64,000 bases of DNA from Spirochaetaceae bacterium (lineage in GTDB: Bacteria; Spirochaetota; Spirochaetia; Treponematales; Rectinemataceae), in contig JANYKC010000046.1 in assembly GCA_025358255.1 (NCBI GenBank), forward strand, positions 1 to 64,000. The letters are read 5' to 3'. Numbering within the stretch: position 1 is the first letter of the stretch; every line of letters begins with the position of its first letter. The notes beneath the pieces are model-generated. The model did no database searches and was not told where the DNA came from. It worked only from the letters and a program-made list of their open reading frames with translations. This document shows positions 60,436 through 64,000 of the stretch, piece by piece. The position numbers were made by a program, and so were the translations under genes.

Positions 60436-62307
60436 TCAGGTCTTGAAGGAATTTATGAAGGTGGCCAAGGTTTCGTTGAGCCCGGCCGTCCGCCCTGAAA
60501 GGGCGTTGACATCGTCCATGGCTTTGGCAAGCTCGATATCCCGATCGCGCATCGTGCGGGCCAGGCCTTTCGCCTCCGATTGGGAGGCGGAGGCCCCGGA
60601 CAGGCGGTCAGCCATGGCCGCCGCGAGCTTGTCCAGGGAAATCGCCGTCTCTGCCACGCCGCGGCCGAGCTCGTCGGTTTCCGCGAGGAGGCCGAGGATG
60701 TCCTTCGAGCGCCGCTCCTCCAGGCCCATGGCGCCGGCCACCTGGTCCGTGACGCTTTGCACCTCCAGGGCGGCCTCCCGGATCAGTGCGAAGGAGGAAC
60801 CCGCGGACTGGGCGGATGCGAGCGACTTCCTGATGAGCTCGAGGATGGCCGAGAGGCTTTCCTTGCTCTTGCGGGTGTGCTCGGCCGTGGACTCGGCAAG
60901 GATCCTGATCTCCTCGGCCACGACGCTGAACCCTGCGCCGGACGCCCCAGCGTGGGCCGCTTCGATGGCCGCGTTCATGGCCAGGAGATTGGTGCGAGCC
61001 GCGACCGCCGCGATCTGCTTGTTGATCTCGCCGAGGTCGGCGGAACGCGCAGCCACCGCGTTCACGTTCTCCACGACCGCGTGGATGCCCTCCTCGCCGG
61101 CATGGACGCTTTCCGCCAGCTCCCCGGTCTTGCTCCGCGCGTGCTCGGCTTCCCGTGAAAGCTTGCCCACAGAATCCATGACGGATTCGATGCCCTCCGA
61201 GGAGGAGGCCACGCGGCTGGACTGGTCCCGGGCTTTCCCCGCCACGTCGGCCACATGCCTCGCGAGCTCCCGGGCGTCCTGGAGGCTTTCCTCGAGGGCC
61301 TCGTCAGCCTTCTCGATCGAGGCAAGGGCCCCATCGATGCTTGCGGCGATATCCTTCGCCGCCCCCGAGGCGCTGCCGATGCCGGCGAAAAGGCGGTTCT
61401 GGACCGAGGAAAGGTCGGCATAGGTAGCGGTCATTTTCCGGATGCCGTCCGAAAGGCCGGCGCAGAAAGAGTTGACCATGCCGGCTATCGTGCCCATCTC
61501 GTCCACCGACCCGATGGAGATCCGGCCCTGCAGGTTTTTCTCGGCCTGGGTGAGTCCCTCCAGCTGGACGATTATCGAGCGATACAGGAGGGCGGTATTC
61601 GAGTTCCAGCTCAGCATGAGGAAGAGGACGACGATGGTAAAGGCGACCGAGAAGGCGAGTATCGCGGGGAGGAGGCTGAAACCCGCCCGCCCCTGCCGGC
61701 CCATGAGGAGGAAGGAGGAAGAGAAGGCGAAAAGCAGGGACATCACGGACATGAAGAGGGGAATTATGAAGATCTTGCGTTGCTGCCGGTTTTCCCGCAG
61801 GTCCGCGGGATAGTGGACCAGGCGGGCCTCCAAGAGGGTCGTGAGGCTGAGCCTGTCGGCTAGCACATAGAGGAATGCCGCGGCCAGCATGCCTATGGAG
61901 GCGATGAAGATCACGAATTCGACCCGGCCCGAGGATGGCAGTCCCAGGGATCCGCCAGCCAGGCCCATGGCGGCCGAATCCAGGATGACGAGCACAAAGA
62001 AATAGATGAGTCCCTTGAGGGGGGCAGCGCCAACGGCCTTCAAGGCGGATTCCAGATCGGGATGCTTGCCGCAATCCTCGCCGTCCTCGCAGCTCCGGGA
62101 ATCAAACCGATAGAAACGGGCAGCGGGGCCGATGAGGGCCATGGCGGCGACCACGAAAACAGCGCCGACGACGCAGGAGATGACAAATGGCTGGATGGGG
62201 GCGACCCCCTCCCCTCGGAAAAGGACGGCGGACGCCGACTGGATCGCCACGTAGGCGAGGCTTGAACTCGCCAGGAGGAAGAAAAATGACGTCGACTTGT
62301 TTCTCAT
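60436..62307 (-). CDS. Methyl-accepting chemotaxis protein with multi-helix membrane domain
   Basis: A 623-residue receptor. Residues 1-245 hold six to seven membrane helices with a Cys-rich cytoplasmic loop (DSRSCEDGEDCGKH), rather than the usual periplasmic sensor. A HAMP-like segment and coiled coil follow, then the signalling domain with the tip IAAVAARTNLLAMNAAIEAA (family EIAxQTNLLALNAAIEAARAG). It would signal through CheA/CheW. Sensing probably concerns membrane state or an intramembrane ligand; no chemotaxis genes are in the window. Confidence 0.92.
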   Translation of the reverse strand: MRNKSTSFFFLLASSSLAYVAIQSASAVLFRGEGVAPIQPFVISCVVGAVFVVAAMALIGPAARFYRFDSRSCEDGEDCGKHPDLESALKAVGAAPLKGLIYFFVLVILDSAAMGLAGGSLGLPSSGRVEFVIFIASIGMLAAAFLYVLADRLSLTTLLEARLVHYPADLRENRQQRKIFIIPLFMSVMSLLFAFSSSFLLMGRQGRAGFSLLPAILAFSVAFTIVVLFLMLSWNSNTALLYRSIIVQLEGLTQAEKNLQGRISIGSVDEMGTIAGMVNSFCAGLSDGIRKMTATYADLSSVQNRLFAGIGSASGAAKDIAASIDGALASIEKADEALEESLQDARELARHVADVAGKARDQSSRVASSSEGIESVMDSVGKLSREAEHARSKTGELAESVHAGEEGIHAVVENVNAVAARSADLGEINKQIAAVAARTNLLAMNAAIEAAHAGASGAGFSVVAEEIRILAESTAEHTRKSKESLSAILELIRKSLASAQSAGSSFALIREAALEVQSVTDQVAGAMGLEERRSKDILGLLAETDELGRGVAETAISLDKLAAAMADRLSGASASQSEAKGLARTMRDRDIELAKAMDDVNALSGRTAGLNETLATFINSFKT

Positions 62308-62511
62308 CGCGAATCACCCACTTTTTTGGACAGGCATGCGGAACTCTTACATGGCATGAGGATAGCATAGCAGAGACAACAGGGTTTTGCCCGGCTTCTT
62401 TGGTTTTTTTCAATCCCTGGCCGGCTCCGCCTCCGCTCCCGGGGACTGGCCCGCTCCCGAAGGACAGGCCCCCCGCGGCGCGTTTTCGATCGCGCGATAT
62501 GCCGGGGCGAA

Positions 62512-62541
62512 TGGACAGCGGCAGGGCCTCGGGCTTAGAAT
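62512..62541 (+). promoter_or_regulatory. Promoter of transketolase
   Basis: TGGACA (62512-62517), 18 bp, TAGAAT (62536-62541), with AAGGAG before the ATG at 62577. The rest of 62308-62576 shows no gene. Confidence 0.55.
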
Positions 62542-62576
62542 GGGCTCCGCGACAACCGGATATCCAAGGAGCCACC

Positions 62577-64000
62577 ATGGAAACAAAAGCGCTGGAAAGC
62601 ATAGCCTTGTCGATCAGAAGCCTCTCGATGGACGCCATTCAGGAAGCCAATTCCGGCCATCCCGGCCTCCCCCTCGGCGCCGCCGAGCTGGGAGCCTTCC
62701 TCTACGGCCAAGCGCTCCGGAAGAATCCTGCCGACCCGGACTGGCTGGATCGTGACCGTTTCGTACTTTCGGCTGGCCACGGCTCGATGTTCCTATACTC
62801 ACTCCTCCACCTCGCCGGCTATGGCGTGACCCTCGACGAAGTCAAGCGCTTTCGCAAGCTAGGCAGCCGCTGCGCCGGCCATCCGGAGCATGGCTACGCT
62901 CCCGGCATCGAGACGACCACCGGCCCGCTTGGCCAAGGAGTGGCGAACGCGGTCGGCATGGCCATCGCGGAAGCCATGTACGCCGCCCGGTTCAACACCG
63001 CGCAACGGAAAATCATCGATCATTGGACCTATGTGCTGGCCGGCGACGGATGCCTCATGGAAGGAGTCTCCGCGGAGGCCTCCTCCCTCGCCGGACACCT
63101 GGGACTCGGAAAGCTCGTGGTCTTCTATGATTCCAACTCCATCACGATTGACGGCTCGACCGGAATCGCCTTCACCGAAGACGTGGCGAAACGCTACGAA
63201 GCCTACGGATGGAAGGTGCTCCACGGCGACATGTATGACTTCGCCGGCCTTGAGCGCCTCCTGGCCGAAGCGAAGGCCGAGGGCGGCAAGCCCAAGCTCG
63301 TGATCCTCAAGAGCCTCATCGGCAAGGGCGCTCCGACGAAGCAGGGCACGCACGGGGTCCATGGAGCCCCCCTCGGCCCCGAGGAGATAGCCAAGGCCAA
63401 GGCCGGCTTGGGTATCCCCGCCGACTTGAAGTTCTGGGTCTCCCCGGCCGCAATCGCCTATTTCGAGGCGCGCAAGGCCAAGGAGGCCAAGGAATACGCC
63501 ACCTGGCAGGCGGAATTCGCCGCCTGGAAGGTCGAAGAGCCAGCCCTGGCGATCGAACTCGCCGCTTGGCTTGCCGGCAAGCCCACGAAGGCCCTCGACC
63601 TGCCGGCCTTCAAGCAGGGCGACAAGATCGCCACGCGCAACGCCTCGGGGACAGTCCTCCAGGCGATCGCCGCTTCCTGGCCCTCGCTGGCGGGAGGATC
63701 GGCCGACCTCACCGGCCCCAACATGAGCCAGATCCCCGGCGGCGACTTCACCGCGGCGAATCACGGCGGGCGCATGATCCGGTTCGGCGTCCGCGAGCAC
63801 GGCATGGCGGCCATCGCCAATGGCATGGCCCTCCACGGGCTCCGCCCCTATGTGGCGACCTTCCTCGTCTTCTGCGACTACCTGAGGCCCTCCCTCAGGC
63901 TGGCCGCCCTCATGAAGCTGCCAGTTGTCTATGTCCTCACGCATGATTCAGTCTACGTGGGCGAGGACGGCCCGACCCACCAGCCCATCGAACAGCTCAC
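62577..64000 (+). CDS. tkt: Transketolase (partial, cut by window end)
   Basis: The first ~474 residues of a transketolase, the thiamine-dependent enzyme that moves two-carbon units between sugar phosphates. N-terminus with ANSGHPGLPLGAAELG, cofactor motif LAGDGCLMEGV...NSITIDG, and the middle domain FGVREHGMAAIANGM. Family length is ~650, so roughly 180 residues lie beyond the edge. It links ribose 5-phosphate from the ribokinase to glycolysis. Confidence 0.95.
   Translation, partial: METKALESIALSIRSLSMDAIQEANSGHPGLPLGAAELGAFLYGQALRKNPADPDWLDRDRFVLSAGHGSMFLYSLLHLAGYGVTLDEVKRFRKLGSRCAGHPEHGYAPGIETTTGPLGQGVANAVGMAIAEAMYAARFNTAQRKIIDHWTYVLAGDGCLMEGVSAEASSLAGHLGLGKLVVFYDSNSITIDGSTGIAFTEDVAKRYEAYGWKVLHGDMYDFAGLERLLAEAKAEGGKPKLVILKSLIGKGAPTKQGTHGVHGAPLGPEEIAKAKAGLGIPADLKFWVSPAAIAYFEARKAKEAKEYATWQAEFAAWKVEEPALAIELAAWLAGKPTKALDLPAFKQGDKIATRNASGTVLQAIAASWPSLAGGSADLTGPNMSQIPGGDFTAANHGGRMIRFGVREHGMAAIANGMALHGLRPYVATFLVFCDYLRPSLRLAALMKLPVVYVLTHDSVYVGEDGPTHQPIEQL

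Overview
The window is a high-GC bacterial chromosome segment with no rRNA or tRNA genes. Its gene content suggests a spirochaete or close relative, possibly an uncultured one: two BMP/simple-sugar type ABC importers (one with a DUF3798-type lipoprotein), a large signal peptidase I, a CBS-HATPase/DRTGG/PHP cassette, and central metabolism built on pyruvate kinase, cellobiose phosphorylase and transketolase. This is inferred from families recognised by eye, not from a phylogeny.

Layout. 1-1.1 kb: remains of two insertion sequences (IS21-like istA start fused to an IS256-like transposase) and a hairpin. 1.1-8.1 kb: nitroreductase and MBL-fold genes, then a five-gene ABC importer operon of unknown substrate. 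8.3-11.4 kb: membrane class III nucleotide cyclase and a long-chain acyl-CoA ligase, converging on a shared terminator. 11.6-16 kb: a small membrane protein, the PHP/DRTGG/CBS-HATPase cassette and an OmpA-like protein. 16-17.8 kb: a decayed M28 peptidase-like gene carrying a pentanucleotide repeat. 17.9-20.4 kb: an ABC exporter pair. 20.5-27.8 kb: cellobiose phosphorylase, methyltransferase, endonuclease-like protein, YgiQ-type radical SAM protein and pyruvate kinase. 27.9-30.6 kb: CadC-like sensor and metal P-type ATPase. 30.9-43.2 kb: a seven-gene minus-strand operon (LamG/FN3, TPR, HDOD, MBL, signal peptidase, hybrid kinase, NUDIX). 43.2-45.8 kb: uvrC and a REP-associated tyrosine transposase (RAYT). 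46-55.8 kb: a nine-gene nucleoside uptake and breakdown operon with clear promoter and terminator. 56-59.7 kb: LacI regulator, M20 amidohydrolase, a collapsed adenine deaminase gene and a GATase-like gene. 59.7-64 kb: periplasmic MBL protein, chemotaxis receptor and the start of transketolase.

The strongest unexplained signal is a dispersed 10-bp motif, GGGACAGACC. I count 24 exact copies between 2.3 and 54.6 kb, 12 on each strand. About 0.25 would be expected from base composition. Eight copies lie between genes and sixteen inside coding sequences: the P-type ATPase, uvrC, the TPR protein, the LamG protein, the amidohydrolase, a nucleoside hydrolase, the radical SAM gene, the NUDIX C-terminus and an OmpA signal peptide. 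About half carry complementary flanks that would make a hairpin with loop GACAGA. Three copies spaced exactly 37 bp apart sit directly upstream of the RAYT gene. The simplest reading is a RAYT with its REP-like repeat family. However, at two sites the motif occupies conserved protein positions with no apparent length change, so selection for the sequence itself (an uptake- or recombination-signal-like role) stays open.

Functionally the window describes a heterotrophic, probably sugar- and nucleoside-scavenging cell. The nucleoside operon imports nucleosides, cleaves them by hydrolysis or phosphorolysis and phosphorylates the ribose. Transketolase and pyruvate kinase sit downstream in metabolism, and cellobiose phosphorylase feeds in glucose 1-phosphate.
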